NCBI GenBank assembly: GCA_963728145.1
Contig: CAVSJA010000002.1
Location: forward strand, 744,001 to 808,000
Direction of reading: 5' to 3'
DNA: 64,000 bases
Origin: CAVSJA01 sp963728145
GTDB taxonomy: Bacteria; Bacteroidota; Bacteroidia; Chitinophagales; Chitinophagaceae
The translations under genes were made by a program, and so were the position numbers. Positions 48,498 to 57,565 of the stretch are shown here, one piece after another. The stretch's first letter is position 1. Each line of letters starts with the position of its first letter. The notes beneath the pieces were generated by a model, which did not search any database, had not been told where the DNA came from, and saw nothing but the letters and a program-made list of their open reading frames with translations.

Positions 48498-49166
48498 TTA
48501 TAAAACTGTCTCCGGTGGCAAATGTTTTTCATGGTACAAGCTCGAAAAACCTCCAAGACTGGCTTTGCCCATTTCATTAAAGCTCAGACGAGATAAACGC
48601 AACCCATCGATATCTCCCTGCGATACAATTCGATGATGTGGCATTAATGTACCTCCCGGCTGCAAAGGAACTGCCGCCGGATCATATTGAAATTGCGGAT
48701 CACAGATGGTGCCCCTGGGATACATGATTCCCGGTTGCCCTTTTCCTCGAATATCCAATTCATCTGGATGCTCCAAACCCAAACAATGTCCAAACTCATG
48801 AGCGGCTGTCGTTGAAGTTTGAAGCAGGTTGTCGAGTTTGAAATAACCGGTATTTGAATTCAAGCCATCCACGAAGGAGATGTTTCCAATTACAAAATCT
48901 TCCACACGAAAAAAATACAATTCGGGGTTATCATTGTACCACACTGTCTCTGGTTTTAGGTCTTGCTGACATTCTCCCCTGGTATTAAAATGCACGGAAT
49001 AAATTTCGTTACGGAAACTAATCGAAGCGCCCGGCTCATTCCAAAGTGAATTGATATCATTGGCAATGCGCTCCGCAATTTCTATGGACGCAGCGTCTCC
49101 ATAAATTATTATCGTGGAATTAATGATGACTTGCCTGGATTGCTTTTGAATTGTAACAGCTGCCAT
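48498..49166 (-). CDS. Metzincin-type zinc metalloprotease
   Basis: The 222-residue protein has the zinc-binding signature HEFGHCLGLEH (H-E-x-x-H-x-x-G-x-x-H, about 133-143) and a Met-turn (GIMYPRG) about 20 residues later, which places it among matrixin-like peptidases. No signal peptide is visible and the N-terminus (MAAVTIQKQSRQVIINSTI) starts directly with strand-like sequence. It may be cytosolic or leave by another route. Its ATG overlaps the stop of the transposase gene upstream (TAATG), which implies shared transcription. Confidence 0.85.
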   Translation of the reverse strand: MAAVTIQKQSRQVIINSTIIIYGDAASIEIAERIANDINSLWNEPGASISFRNEIYSVHFNTRGECQQDLKPETVWYNDNPELYFFRVEDFVIGNISFVDGLNSNTGYFKLDNLLQTSTTAAHEFGHCLGLEHPDELDIRGKGQPGIMYPRGTICDPQFQYDPAAVPLQPGGTLMPHHRIVSQGDIDGLRLSRLSFNEMGKASLGGFSSLYHEKHLPPETVL

Positions 49167-49777
49167 TAAAATTCAAAATATGGAAGGAACTTTTCGGGTA
49201 TACTCATGTAGACGGAATTTAGGAAGTTTTTTTGACTATAACCGCAATACAACTCCGCTAATTGTTTGTTGCAGATATCTGATTCGCACTCCCCAGCGTA
49301 GAACCGGAAAGATGAATAAGGCCAATCACTAAGGTTGTTAACGAGGATTTGCTTCAAAGGGTTTTGATGGATGTAATTAAAAGAGTTTATATAATATTCA
49401 TTGGACGATGATGGATCCTTGATCTGAAAGTTTGTGAGATCTCTTGCTTTTGTTTTTGGTCTGAACAAGGCTCCCGTTCGATAGTATCGTTTGTTAAAGA
49501 CGTGACTGTAGGTGCTAAGAAGTTTTCGGAATCCATTCGTGAGTGGGTCGAGAAAGATACCACCTTGCCTTTCCAGTACGGCGCAAGTTTCTTTGGCTTT
49601 TAGTTGCATCCGAAAAAATTGAGGTTCGAGGCACCACGCAAGGATATCTGCGTGAGGAAGGATGTATGAGCGGGTGAATTTAATAAAGAGTTCATAGTGG
49701 GAGGGTCTTAAAAAAATTCGCTCTTTATTATTACCCTGGTTATATACATGATAAATATGGTCTGGTTCAAATCTCAT
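49166..49777 (-). CDS. IS200-like (Y1/REP-associated) transposase with degenerate HUH motif
   Basis: The 203-residue protein from ATG 49777 begins MRFEPDHIYHVYNQGNNKERIF, the strongly conserved opening of Bacteroidota REP-associated tyrosine transposases. The region YYRTGALFRPKTKARDL and FNYIHQNPLKQILV with LSDWPYSSFRFY also matches. In normal members the metal-binding pair stands in C-L-M-P-N-H-F-H. Here it reads CLEPQFFRMQL, so both histidines are lost (Phe and Arg). The protein is therefore probably inactive as a nuclease or domesticated. Two long palindromes lie upstream (49802 and 50049). Confidence 0.82.
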   Translation of the reverse strand: MRFEPDHIYHVYNQGNNKERIFLRPSHYELFIKFTRSYILPHADILAWCLEPQFFRMQLKAKETCAVLERQGGIFLDPLTNGFRKLLSTYSHVFNKRYYRTGALFRPKTKARDLTNFQIKDPSSSNEYYINSFNYIHQNPLKQILVNNLSDWPYSSFRFYAGECESDICNKQLAELYCGYSQKNFLNSVYMSIPEKFLPYFEF

Positions 49778-49801
49778 GGCTACCGAAATCACACCCAGTG
49801 A

Positions 49802-49836
49802 TTAATCCGGTCAGACGAGTCGTCTGACCGGATTAA
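49802..49836. repeat. Perfect 35-bp palindrome, REP-like copy 1
   Basis: Two 17-bp arms, TTAATCCGGTCAGACGA and its exact complement, flank a single G. It lies 25 bp upstream of the transposase start. The core CCGGTCAGACGA recurs in copy 2 at 50049. Without a T-tract it is more likely a recognition hairpin than a terminator. Confidence 0.8.
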
Positions 49837-50048
49837 AGTTCGGCAGGTTGAAAACAAGAAGCAAGTGTTTTTCACCAGGAAATTGAAAGAAAAAGACAGC
49901 TTCAATTTGGTGTAAACACCATATATCAATGGTGAAAAAAAATTAGTCGATATGTCATGGTAGGAGTCAGCGATATGTTGACCCAAAAATCAGCAATGAG
50001 GAAGATTATGTTTGTACAAAAAAAATGGCAAAAATTCGGAGCGAGCTG

Positions 50049-50085
50049 TTTATTCCGGTCAGACGACTCGTCTGACCGGAATAAA
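50049..50085. repeat. Perfect 37-bp palindrome, REP-like copy 2
   Basis: Two 18-bp arms, TTTATTCCGGTCAGACGA and its complement, flank a single C. The central base is the complement of that in copy 1, so the two elements are in opposite orientation 212 bp apart. The remainder of the 453-bp gap between the transposase and the fatty-acid oxidation gene shows nothing else. Confidence 0.8.
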
Positions 50086-50230
50086 ATTCCGTAGTTGTCG
50101 ACAATTTTTCAAAGTATTTTTCCCAGATAAAAAAAGAAAATAACGACCAAAAATTGATCAAAACATCATTTGAAAATGGCCTTTTCCTCTCTTTCCAACC
50201 GTCAAAACACCAAAATAATTCGTCATTCCA

Positions 50231-52609
50231 TCAATTCCTTACCGGCTTTCCGCTTTTCAACACACTTTGAATTCTTTCCAAAGTTTTCTTCTCCCCACAA
50301 AGACTGAGAAATGCTTCACGCTCCAGGTCCAGTAAGTATTGCTCACTTACCAGGGTCGGTTCACTTAAGTCACCACCGCACATTACATAAGCGAGTTTTC
50401 TTGCAACAACCGCATCATGATCCGTTGCATAGCCGGCTCTCCACATTCCATTAATACCCGCATATAAAGCTCCAAGCGCCGACCTTCCCAGTACTTTTAT
50501 ATCCTTTCTCGGAACAGGAGTAACATACCCACTATCGCAGAGTTCAATAACAGATCGTTTTGCTTCGCTTATTCGCCGACCAAGATTCATCACTGCTTCA
50601 TCCTGTCCATCTCTCATGATTCCAAGATTAAAAGATTCATGAGCAGATGTGGCAACTTTAGCAGTAGCGATGGTAAGAAATCGGTTCTTAAGAGTAATGG
50701 TTTCCGGTTCGTCTTCATGCATTTCATCTGCTGCACGCAAAACAAATTCTTTTGTTCCGCCACCACCCGGGATCAAACCAACACCAAGCTCAACAAGACC
50801 GATATAGGTTTCAGCGGCCGCGCAGATCTTATCACTATGAAGACTAAGTTCACATCCTCCACCCAGGGTTAGCGCGTGTGGTGCGATTACAACGGGTATG
50901 GAAGAGAATCTTGCACGGGTCATCGTATTTTGGAACATGCGAATGGCCATATCCAATTCATCATATTCCTGTTCGATGGCCAACATGAAGATCATACCAA
51001 CATTAGCACCGGCGCTGAAATTGGGTGCGTCATTGGCAATGACCAACCCTTTATATTTTTCTTCGGCAAGAGAAATTGATTTTTGAATTCCCTCGATCAC
51101 TTCTCCACCGATTGTTCCCATTTTTGTGTACCATTCCAGTCCTATTACATCATCTCCGAGATGATAAGTTCTGCATGCTGCATTTTTCCAAACCAATTGG
51201 TTTTCGAAATTCTTCATTACAATAAATGCTTCTCCGCCCGGTAATGGCTTATATGTTTTTGAAGCAGGATCATAACAAAGAGCTTTACCATTTTCAACTT
51301 TGTAGAATGTTTTGGCGCCACTTGCAAGCATTTCGTCAACCCATGCTGCAACCGGATATCCTGCGGCCTTCATTTTCGTCGCTGAACCTTCCACTCCAAA
51401 TAGATCCCAGGATTCAAATGCGCCGATTTCCCAACCAAAACCTGCCTTCATGGCATCATCCACGCGATAGATCTCATCACTGATCTCGGGAATACGGTGA
51501 GAGATATACGAAAACAAACTATAGTGAAACAAACGATAGAATTCGCCGGATTTGTCCATACCGGTAAAGAGTGCCTTCATTCTTGTTTTTAGATCGTCGA
51601 TAGGCTTTGCAGCTTCGACGCTTGGAAATTTTGGCCTTGATCTGGGCCCATATTCCGTGGTCTTAAGATTCAACACAAGAATTTCTTTTTCGCCACCGCC
51701 TCCTTTAGTTTTCTTGAAAAAACCCTGGCCTGTTTTGTCCCCAAGCCAATTGCTCTCTACCATTTTTTGCAACCAGGTTGGGGCAAGAAATGTGTCCCGG
51801 GCTTCATCCTTCGGACAATTATCGTAAACGCCCTTAGCAACTTTCACCAGCGTATCAATACCTACAACATCAGCCGTTCGGAATGTTGCAGATTTAGGTC
51901 TACCGATGATGGGACCTGTCAATGCATCAACTTCATCGATACTGAGATCGAGCTTTTCCATCAGTTTGAAAATACTCATGATGCTGAATACACCGATCCT
52001 GTTAGCAACGAATGCAGGGGTGTCTTTACATAAAACTGTTGTTTTTCCAAGATAGAGATCACCATAGTTGAGGAGAAATTCTGTGACCTCAGGCAGCGTA
52101 TGTGGAGTTGGAATTATTTCGAGCAAACGCAAATAGCGTGGCGGATTAAAGAAATGCGTACCGCAAAAATGCTTTTTGAAATCATCTGATCTTCCTTCCG
52201 TCATCATATGAATGGGGATGCCGGATGTATTTGAAGTTATAAGCGTGCCTGGTTTGCGGAATTGTTCAACCTGTGTAAAGAGTTGTTGTTTGATGTCGAG
52301 CCGCTCTACTACCACCTCAATGATCCAATCATAACCGGCAATATCTTTCATGTTGTCCGTGAAATTGCCGGTCACTATTTTTTTCAGTACATCTTTTGTA
52401 AAGACGGGAGAAGGGTTTGATTTCACCGCAGCTTGCAACGCATCATTAACGAGCTTATTCCTTTCTGCCGGTTTCTTACTTTCTTCCGCTCCTTTTGGTA
52501 CTATATCCAATAAGAGTACCTGTAGTCCCACCCCTGCAAAGTGACAGGCAATTCGTGATCCCATTACTCCGGAGCCCAAAACAGCTACTTTTTTGATATT
52601 CCTCTTCAT
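50231..52609 (-). CDS. fadN: 3-hydroxyacyl-CoA dehydrogenase/enoyl-CoA hydratase (FadN type)
   Basis: The 792-residue bifunctional enzyme carries out two steps of fatty-acid beta-oxidation. The N-terminal dehydrogenase has the NAD motif VAVLGSGVMGSRIACHFAG and the catalytic-histidine block GTHFFNPPRYLRLLEII. The C-terminal half is a crotonase domain with NDAPNFSAGANVGM and the oxyanion/catalytic segment HALTLGGGCELSLHSDKI with GLIPGGGGTKE. The order, dehydrogenase first, is that of FadN and not of FadB/FadJ. A thiolase and acyl-CoA dehydrogenase usually follow in this phylum but are absent here. Confidence 0.92.
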   Translation of the reverse strand: MKRNIKKVAVLGSGVMGSRIACHFAGVGLQVLLLDIVPKGAEESKKPAERNKLVNDALQAAVKSNPSPVFTKDVLKKIVTGNFTDNMKDIAGYDWIIEVVVERLDIKQQLFTQVEQFRKPGTLITSNTSGIPIHMMTEGRSDDFKKHFCGTHFFNPPRYLRLLEIIPTPHTLPEVTEFLLNYGDLYLGKTTVLCKDTPAFVANRIGVFSIMSIFKLMEKLDLSIDEVDALTGPIIGRPKSATFRTADVVGIDTLVKVAKGVYDNCPKDEARDTFLAPTWLQKMVESNWLGDKTGQGFFKKTKGGGGEKEILVLNLKTTEYGPRSRPKFPSVEAAKPIDDLKTRMKALFTGMDKSGEFYRLFHYSLFSYISHRIPEISDEIYRVDDAMKAGFGWEIGAFESWDLFGVEGSATKMKAAGYPVAAWVDEMLASGAKTFYKVENGKALCYDPASKTYKPLPGGEAFIVMKNFENQLVWKNAACRTYHLGDDVIGLEWYTKMGTIGGEVIEGIQKSISLAEEKYKGLVIANDAPNFSAGANVGMIFMLAIEQEYDELDMAIRMFQNTMTRARFSSIPVVIAPHALTLGGGCELSLHSDKICAAAETYIGLVELGVGLIPGGGGTKEFVLRAADEMHEDEPETITLKNRFLTIATAKVATSAHESFNLGIMRDGQDEAVMNLGRRISEAKRSVIELCDSGYVTPVPRKDIKVLGRSALGALYAGINGMWRAGYATDHDAVVARKLAYVMCGGDLSEPTLVSEQYLLDLEREAFLSLCGEKKTLERIQSVLKSGKPVRN

Positions 52610-52699
52610 AGCTAAGATATTTTCCGCGGGATTTAATTTAGTTAGTTATGCAACTACTTAGCCCGAAGATAGAGCATAAACTGGATATTTTTCACCGCA

Positions 52700-52845
52700 C
52701 GTCATTCCCGTCCCGCCTTCGGCGGGAGGAACCTACGAAAGCGAGAACCTACGAAAGCGGGAACCTCCCTCCGTGTTATCCGTGTCATCCGTGGCAAATT
52801 GGGAATGACGGCGACGGAGGACACGGATAACATGGAAGGAGGGTT
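52700..52845. repeat. Composite palindromic repeat before the hybrid kinase gene
   Basis: The block holds a TCCCGCC-TTC-GGCGGGA palindrome (52711-52727), a direct repeat ACCTACGAAAGCG (about 52731-52760) and a 25-bp imperfect stem (52762-52786 with 52820-52845) built of CCGTGTTATCCGTGTC. An inner pair GTCATTCCC/GGGAATGAC adds to the stem. A related piece, TTCCGTGCCTTCCGTGGC, is at about 733-752. It fills most of the 358-bp gap; no gene is seen. Confidence 0.7.
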
Positions 52846-52967
52846 GCGATATGAGGTTCCTTTATACAAACAATTACTTAAGCTTTCCGTAAGAGAAAAC
52901 CCGTAGCAATTATTGTTCCTTACAATAAATACCTTGCGCAACTGTTTAATAGGATTCACCGATTACT

Positions 52968-55094
52968 ATGGAGACCATCTTAAAGAAATCTGGACCGGCA
53001 TTTTTCCAGAAAGCGATCTCGTTGGGGTTCAACGTGACCGTATATAAGGATGGACGGAAGTTTATCAACCGTTCAAAACTCTTTCAAATAACCGTCGCTG
53101 TTGTATTTTTTCTCTCCACAGTGATCAATTATCTTGGTCATCTTCCTTACAGTCTTGGAATTACCGCAATTGGTACACTTGGCGCGATTGGTGTTGGACA
53201 ATTGTTCAAACGTCACCGGATGCACGCTGTTAGTGTGAGCTTTTTTACATTTCTGAATATCCTTGTATTTCTTTTAAATTTTGTTGAAGGCACATCTTCC
53301 GGGAGCTACTTCTTTTTCTTCATCATCATAATCATGGCCAACTTCCTTGGAGGAAAAGAAAAGGCCAATGATCTCTTATTGGTTTATGGTCTTACGTTCC
53401 TGGCCCTGGTCTTAACCTTTATTTTTTGTCCGAAAGATAGTTTCCTGCAAGGCATTTCACTGGCAATGAAGGATATGAACCTGAAAGCAAATGGTTCCAT
53501 TGCGTTTCTTGTTGGAGGATTTTTCTCTTACTTCATGATGAAGGATAATATCTTAAAAGAAAAGGTCCTCATCAGCAAACAAAGCTTTTTGGATTCTGTG
53601 TACAATAGTTCGCTTGATGCGATCTTCATCGTGGACGTATCTACCGGTAATATTACCGATTGTAATAACCGAAGCATGGAATTGTTTGAGGTAAGATCCC
53701 AGGAAGACATAATCGGGCAGCCCGTGCTCCGTTTTTTTGCAAAGGATGATGTTTCAAAATGCGACCTGGTTAAGAGATTGCTCACCGACAATAGTGTTTC
53801 AGATAAGGCTGAATTGACCTGTCTTTCTTCAAGAGGCAAGTCGTTCACTGGATATATCAGCGTAGTTCCGCTGGTACAGGAAAGACTGGAATTAAAAAAA
53901 ATAAACATTCTCGATATCTCCGATATAAAAGAAGCAAGAGCTGCATTGCTACTCGCTAAAGAAAAAGCTGAGCAAGCGGTTCGTACAAAAACTAAATTCC
54001 TTTCCAACATGAGCCATGAACTGAGAACCCCGCTCAATGGAATTATTGGAACTACGAACCTGATCCTGCAGGGAGAATATATGCCCACCCAAAAACAATA
54101 CCTCAACGTATTGAAGTATTCTTCTGAGCATATGCTGAATGTAGTAAACGACATTCTCGACTTCAGTAAGATTGAAGTGGGCAAAATGGAACTGGAGAAA
54201 ACAACATTCAATCTTAAGAACCTTGTTCAGAATATTTATGAACTTTTCCAAAACCAGTTTGCCGATAAACGGGTTGGATTGGAGCTTGAGTTCGATTCTA
54301 AATTGGATAATAGTTACTCTGGCGATCAAACGAGATTGGGGCAGGTATTGAGTAACCTCGTATCGAATGCGCTAAAATTCACAGAAAAAGGTAAAGTGCT
54401 CATTAGAGTTTCTTTCGTAGCCCAAAACAGTAATGCCTGTACGATAAAATTCTCCGTAAAAGATACAGGCATCGGAATTCCAATTGAAAAACAATTGCCC
54501 ATCTTTGATAGCTTCACGCAGGTAGACACAGCTACCACAAGAAAATTTGGTGGAACAGGACTTGGACTGGCAATTAGTTCAAAGATTGTTGAATTGTTTG
54601 GTGGCAAATTGAAACTTGAAAGCGAGAAAGGCGAAGGAAGCAATTTTTACTTTGCCATTCAATTAGGTGTGATCCAACAGCAAACCTCCTTTGTGAATGA
54701 AACAGCTGTTCAGCAATTGCAAAGTTTAAAAGGATTACGTGTCCTTGTTGCCGAAGACAATCCCATAAATATGTTGATCGCAAGAACAATTTTGGAGAGA
54801 TGGGAGATCGACATCACCGAGGCGGCTAATGGGAAGGAAGCATTAGAGCATTTTAATACCAAGCGATTTGACGTTTTATTGATCGACCTGGAAATGCCTG
54901 AAATGGATGGATTCGAATTGCTGGAAAATGTAAGAACGACGAAATCCGATATACCCGTTATCGCATTTACTGCCGCGGTGTATGAAAATATGCAAGCCTA
55001 CTTAATCAATAAAGGATTCAACGATTATATTCAGAAGCCCTTCCGCCCCGAAGAAGTACATGCAAAGCTATCCAGGTATGGACTGAAGCCTTAA
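52968..55094 (+). CDS. Hybrid sensor histidine kinase with PAS and receiver domains
   Basis: The 708-residue protein starts with about five membrane segments (35-185) without an obvious periplasmic domain. A PAS domain follows (about 200-310, YNSSLDAIFIVDVSTGNITDC). The HisKA domain has SNMSHELRTPLNG (His about 350). The HATPase has QVLSNLVSNALKFTEKG, KDTGIGIP and GGTGLGLAIS. A receiver domain ends the protein (about 585-705, VLVAEDNPINMLIA, phospho-Asp in LLIDLEMPEMDGFE, Lys in YIQKPF). No partner gene adjoins. The signal is unknown. Confidence 0.94.
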   Translation: METILKKSGPAFFQKAISLGFNVTVYKDGRKFINRSKLFQITVAVVFFLSTVINYLGHLPYSLGITAIGTLGAIGVGQLFKRHRMHAVSVSFFTFLNILVFLLNFVEGTSSGSYFFFFIIIIMANFLGGKEKANDLLLVYGLTFLALVLTFIFCPKDSFLQGISLAMKDMNLKANGSIAFLVGGFFSYFMMKDNILKEKVLISKQSFLDSVYNSSLDAIFIVDVSTGNITDCNNRSMELFEVRSQEDIIGQPVLRFFAKDDVSKCDLVKRLLTDNSVSDKAELTCLSSRGKSFTGYISVVPLVQERLELKKINILDISDIKEARAALLLAKEKAEQAVRTKTKFLSNMSHELRTPLNGIIGTTNLILQGEYMPTQKQYLNVLKYSSEHMLNVVNDILDFSKIEVGKMELEKTTFNLKNLVQNIYELFQNQFADKRVGLELEFDSKLDNSYSGDQTRLGQVLSNLVSNALKFTEKGKVLIRVSFVAQNSNACTIKFSVKDTGIGIPIEKQLPIFDSFTQVDTATTRKFGGTGLGLAISSKIVELFGGKLKLESEKGEGSNFYFAIQLGVIQQQTSFVNETAVQQLQSLKGLRVLVAEDNPINMLIARTILERWEIDITEAANGKEALEHFNTKRFDVLLIDLEMPEMDGFELLENVRTTKSDIPVIAFTAAVYENMQAYLINKGFNDYIQKPFRPEEVHAKLSRYGLKP

Positions 55095-55095
55095 T

Positions 55096-55165
55096 TGTCA
55101 TTTAGAGCCCGGAGCATTGGAAGGCAACCTTAACATAAAGAAACCAGGGCGAGAAATCTGCGCCA
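55096..55165. repeat. Left-half copy of the large palindromic repeat
   Basis: GTCATTTAGAGCCCGGAG followed by AAACCAGGGCGAGAAATCTG matches the left half of the elements at 22577 and 24107. The right half is missing or decayed. It lies between the convergent hybrid kinase and metG genes. Confidence 0.7.
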
Positions 55166-55180
55166 TCAGCAATAGAATAA

Positions 55181-57268
55181 TTAACTAACACCCGAGCCCG
55201 GTTCAATTTTACTCTCAGGAGAAACAAAATGCAGTTTTCCTACTGCATCCTCAGCCATCAGGATCATTCCATTACTTTCAATACCCCTCATTTTTCTCGG
55301 TGCAAGATTTGCAACTACTACAACCTGCTTTCCAATTATCTCTTCAGGCTTATAATGAAGGGCTATTCCAGAAACAATTGTTCTCTTCTCGGATCCCATT
55401 TCGATTTCGAGCTTGAGTAGCTTATCGGCCTTTTCAACTTTTTCGGCTGCCGTTATAGTTCCTACGCGAAGATTTATTTTGGCAAAATCATCATAAACGA
55501 TTTCTGGTTTCTGATTATCCTGCGCCTGTTTGGTACTGTCCATTTTTTTTGTTTGTTCAGCAGATTTATTTGTTTCGGTTTTTTTCCCGAGTTTTTTTAT
55601 TTGATTTTCGATCTCTTCATCTTCAATTTTCCTGAATAATAACTCAGGTGTTCTCAATGAATATCCAACACTCAACAGCTTCTGGCTTCCTGCGTTTTCC
55701 CAATCCAAAATTTTATCCACCACCTTCATCATGTGTTGCATTTTTTTAGCCGTAAAGGGAAGGAATGGATTGATCAACACAGCAAGATTTGCGGTAAGCT
55801 GCAGGCAAACGTGCAGGCAGTTATCGATCAGCTTCTGGTTTTCTGGTTTATCAAGATTACGGGCAACGATCCACGGCTCTTTCTTTTGTAGATATTTATT
55901 TCCATCAGAGGAAAGACGCATTACTTCGAACAATGCATCTCTGAACCGGAAATTCTCAAGACTCTCTTCTACTTTTTTCTTCGTTTCTGAAAATTGCGCG
56001 AGCATCGTCTTATCAATATCATCCAAAAGTTCAGTATGAAGTTTTGGTACTTTGCCAGATGTCAACTTATGCATCAGCACAAAACTCCGGTTCACAAAAT
56101 TTCCAAAATTATCTACCAGCTCTCCGTTAATACGGTTTTGAAAATCCTTCCAGGTAAAATCGTTATCCTTTGTTTCGGGAGCATTTATAGTTAATACATA
56201 TCGCAATGCATCCTGCATTCCGGGAAAATCTTTCAGGTATTCATCAACCCATACGGCCCAGTTGCGACTGGTTGAAACCTTGTCTCCTTCAATATTTAAG
56301 AATTCGTTTGCAGGCACATTGTCCGGAACTATAAACTGTCCATGTGCCTTTAGCATCGCAGGAAAAATGATGCAATGAAAAACGATATTGTCCTTTCCTA
56401 TGAAATGGATCAACCGGCTATCCCCGCTGCACCAATAGTCTGCCCATTTATCTGTGAGTTCCTTTGTTGCTGAGATGTAGCCAATCGGAGCATCAAACCA
56501 CACGTACAAAACTTTCCCTTCTGCATTTGGCAGGGGTACTTTCACACCCCAACTACTGTCACGGGTCATCGCGCGGCTTTGAAGTCCATTATCCAGCCAA
56601 CTTTTGCATTGGCCATAAACATTATTCTTCCATTCCTTATGTTCTTCCAAAACATACTGCTTGAGCCAGGGCTCATAATTCTGTAATGGAAAATACCAAT
56701 GCCTGGTTTTCTTTTTCACCGGAACTGCATCACTCAGGGTACTGCGGGGATTGATCAATTGTTCAGGACTTAAAGTTGATCCGCATTTCTCACATTGATC
56801 GCCATAGGCATTCGGGTTATTGCAAATTGGACAGGTTCCTGTTATGTAACGATCGGCAAGAAAGACTTTTGCCTTTTCATCATAATATTGTTCCGTTTCC
56901 TTTTCCTCAAAAAGGCCTTTATCATAAAGAGTCTTAAAAAAATCAGCAGCAGTTTTATGATGCACTTCGTTACTGGTGCGGGAATAGATATCAAAGGATA
57001 CACCCATCTGTTCCAGGCTGTCCTTAATTATTGCATGGTATTTATCTACGATCTGTTGCGGGCTTACGCCTTCCTTCAATGCTCTTATCGTAATGGGAAC
57101 TCCATGCTCATCACTGCCTCCTACATATTTTACATCCCTTTTTTGCGCCCGCAGGTAACGAACATAAACGTCCGAGGGAATATAGCAACCTGCCAGGTGG
57201 CCAATATGCAAGGGGCCGTTGGCATAGGGAAGAGCGGCAGTAACAATATGTCTTTTAAATGCTTTCAT
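55181..57268 (-). CDS. metG: Methionyl-tRNA synthetase
   Basis: The 695-residue class I synthetase has the HIGH motif in ANGPLHIGHLAGC. Its zinc knuckle is CPICNNPNAYGDQCEKCG, and a KMSKS-equivalent GDKVSTSRNW is present. The anticodon-binding helical domain follows. The C-terminal 110 residues (YDDFAKINLRVGTITAAEKV... APRKMRGIESNGMIL) form the tRNA-binding domain of the EMAP/Trbp111 type that dimerises the enzyme. A charged Lys/Gln/Thr linker (about 560-590) separates the two parts. Confidence 0.97.
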   Translation of the reverse strand: MKAFKRHIVTAALPYANGPLHIGHLAGCYIPSDVYVRYLRAQKRDVKYVGGSDEHGVPITIRALKEGVSPQQIVDKYHAIIKDSLEQMGVSFDIYSRTSNEVHHKTAADFFKTLYDKGLFEEKETEQYYDEKAKVFLADRYITGTCPICNNPNAYGDQCEKCGSTLSPEQLINPRSTLSDAVPVKKKTRHWYFPLQNYEPWLKQYVLEEHKEWKNNVYGQCKSWLDNGLQSRAMTRDSSWGVKVPLPNAEGKVLYVWFDAPIGYISATKELTDKWADYWCSGDSRLIHFIGKDNIVFHCIIFPAMLKAHGQFIVPDNVPANEFLNIEGDKVSTSRNWAVWVDEYLKDFPGMQDALRYVLTINAPETKDNDFTWKDFQNRINGELVDNFGNFVNRSFVLMHKLTSGKVPKLHTELLDDIDKTMLAQFSETKKKVEESLENFRFRDALFEVMRLSSDGNKYLQKKEPWIVARNLDKPENQKLIDNCLHVCLQLTANLAVLINPFLPFTAKKMQHMMKVVDKILDWENAGSQKLLSVGYSLRTPELLFRKIEDEEIENQIKKLGKKTETNKSAEQTKKMDSTKQAQDNQKPEIVYDDFAKINLRVGTITAAEKVEKADKLLKLEIEMGSEKRTIVSGIALHYKPEEIIGKQVVVVANLAPRKMRGIESNGMILMAEDAVGKLHFVSPESKIEPGSGVS

Positions 57269-57296
57269 CTTTATTAACCTTTCCGTTATGGAGGTG

Positions 57297-57304
57297 CAAA
57301 TTTA
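57297..57304 (-). promoter_or_regulatory. Minus-7 box upstream of metG
   Basis: On the minus strand TAAATTTG matches TANNTTTG exactly, 29 bp before the metG start. No clear TTTG is at the usual distance. Confidence 0.4.
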
Positions 57305-57322
57305 GTTATTAGAATGTTACCA

Positions 57323-57340
57323 TCCCGATTACTATCGGGA
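57323..57340. repeat. TCCCGATT-type palindrome
   Basis: TCCCGATTACTATCGGGA lies in the divergent gap between metG and the small membrane protein gene and belongs to the family at 4757 and 42002. Confidence 0.55.
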
Positions 57341-57391
57341 CAGCCATTTGGCAACTGAAAAACAGCAATTTCGATTTCTTAAATTTGCCTT

Positions 57392-57565
57392 ATGGGATTC
57401 CTACGTCAACTGGCAGAATATCTCTATATCAAGAAAAGAGATCCGAATGCTCCGCATTCTCAATGGATGAAATACATGCACGGTATCAATCGTATTTCAA
57501 TCTTTATGTTCCTCGCAGCAATTGTGATCATTCTGGTAAGGCTGATCTTTTTCAAGAAGCACTAG
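57392..57565 (+). CDS. Small single-helix membrane protein (DUF6728-like)
   Basis: The 57-residue protein has a basic, conserved-looking N-terminus (MGFLRQLAEYLYIKKRDPNA), the block KYMHGINRISI, and one membrane helix (about 36-52, IFMFLAAIVIILVRLIF). Similar short proteins occur throughout Bacteroidota; I recall them as DUF6728 but could not check. A perfect minus-7 box TAAATTTG lies at 57380-57387, so close to the ATG that the messenger may be leaderless. The gene ends convergently with lpxB and overlaps it by 14 bp. Confidence 0.75.
   Translation: MGFLRQLAEYLYIKKRDPNAPHSQWMKYMHGINRISIFMFLAAIVIILVRLIFFKKH

Noticed and set aside
49802..50085. The two long palindromes as ordinary terminators
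   Set aside because: They lack T-tracts, are perfectly symmetric around one base, and lie upstream of a gene; a terminator role is not excluded but is not supported.
55181..55204. The metG C-terminus donated by the palindromic repeat near 55190
   Set aside because: The end IEPGSGVS is close to normal MetG ends in this phylum, so the resemblance of its codons to the repeat arm may be chance.
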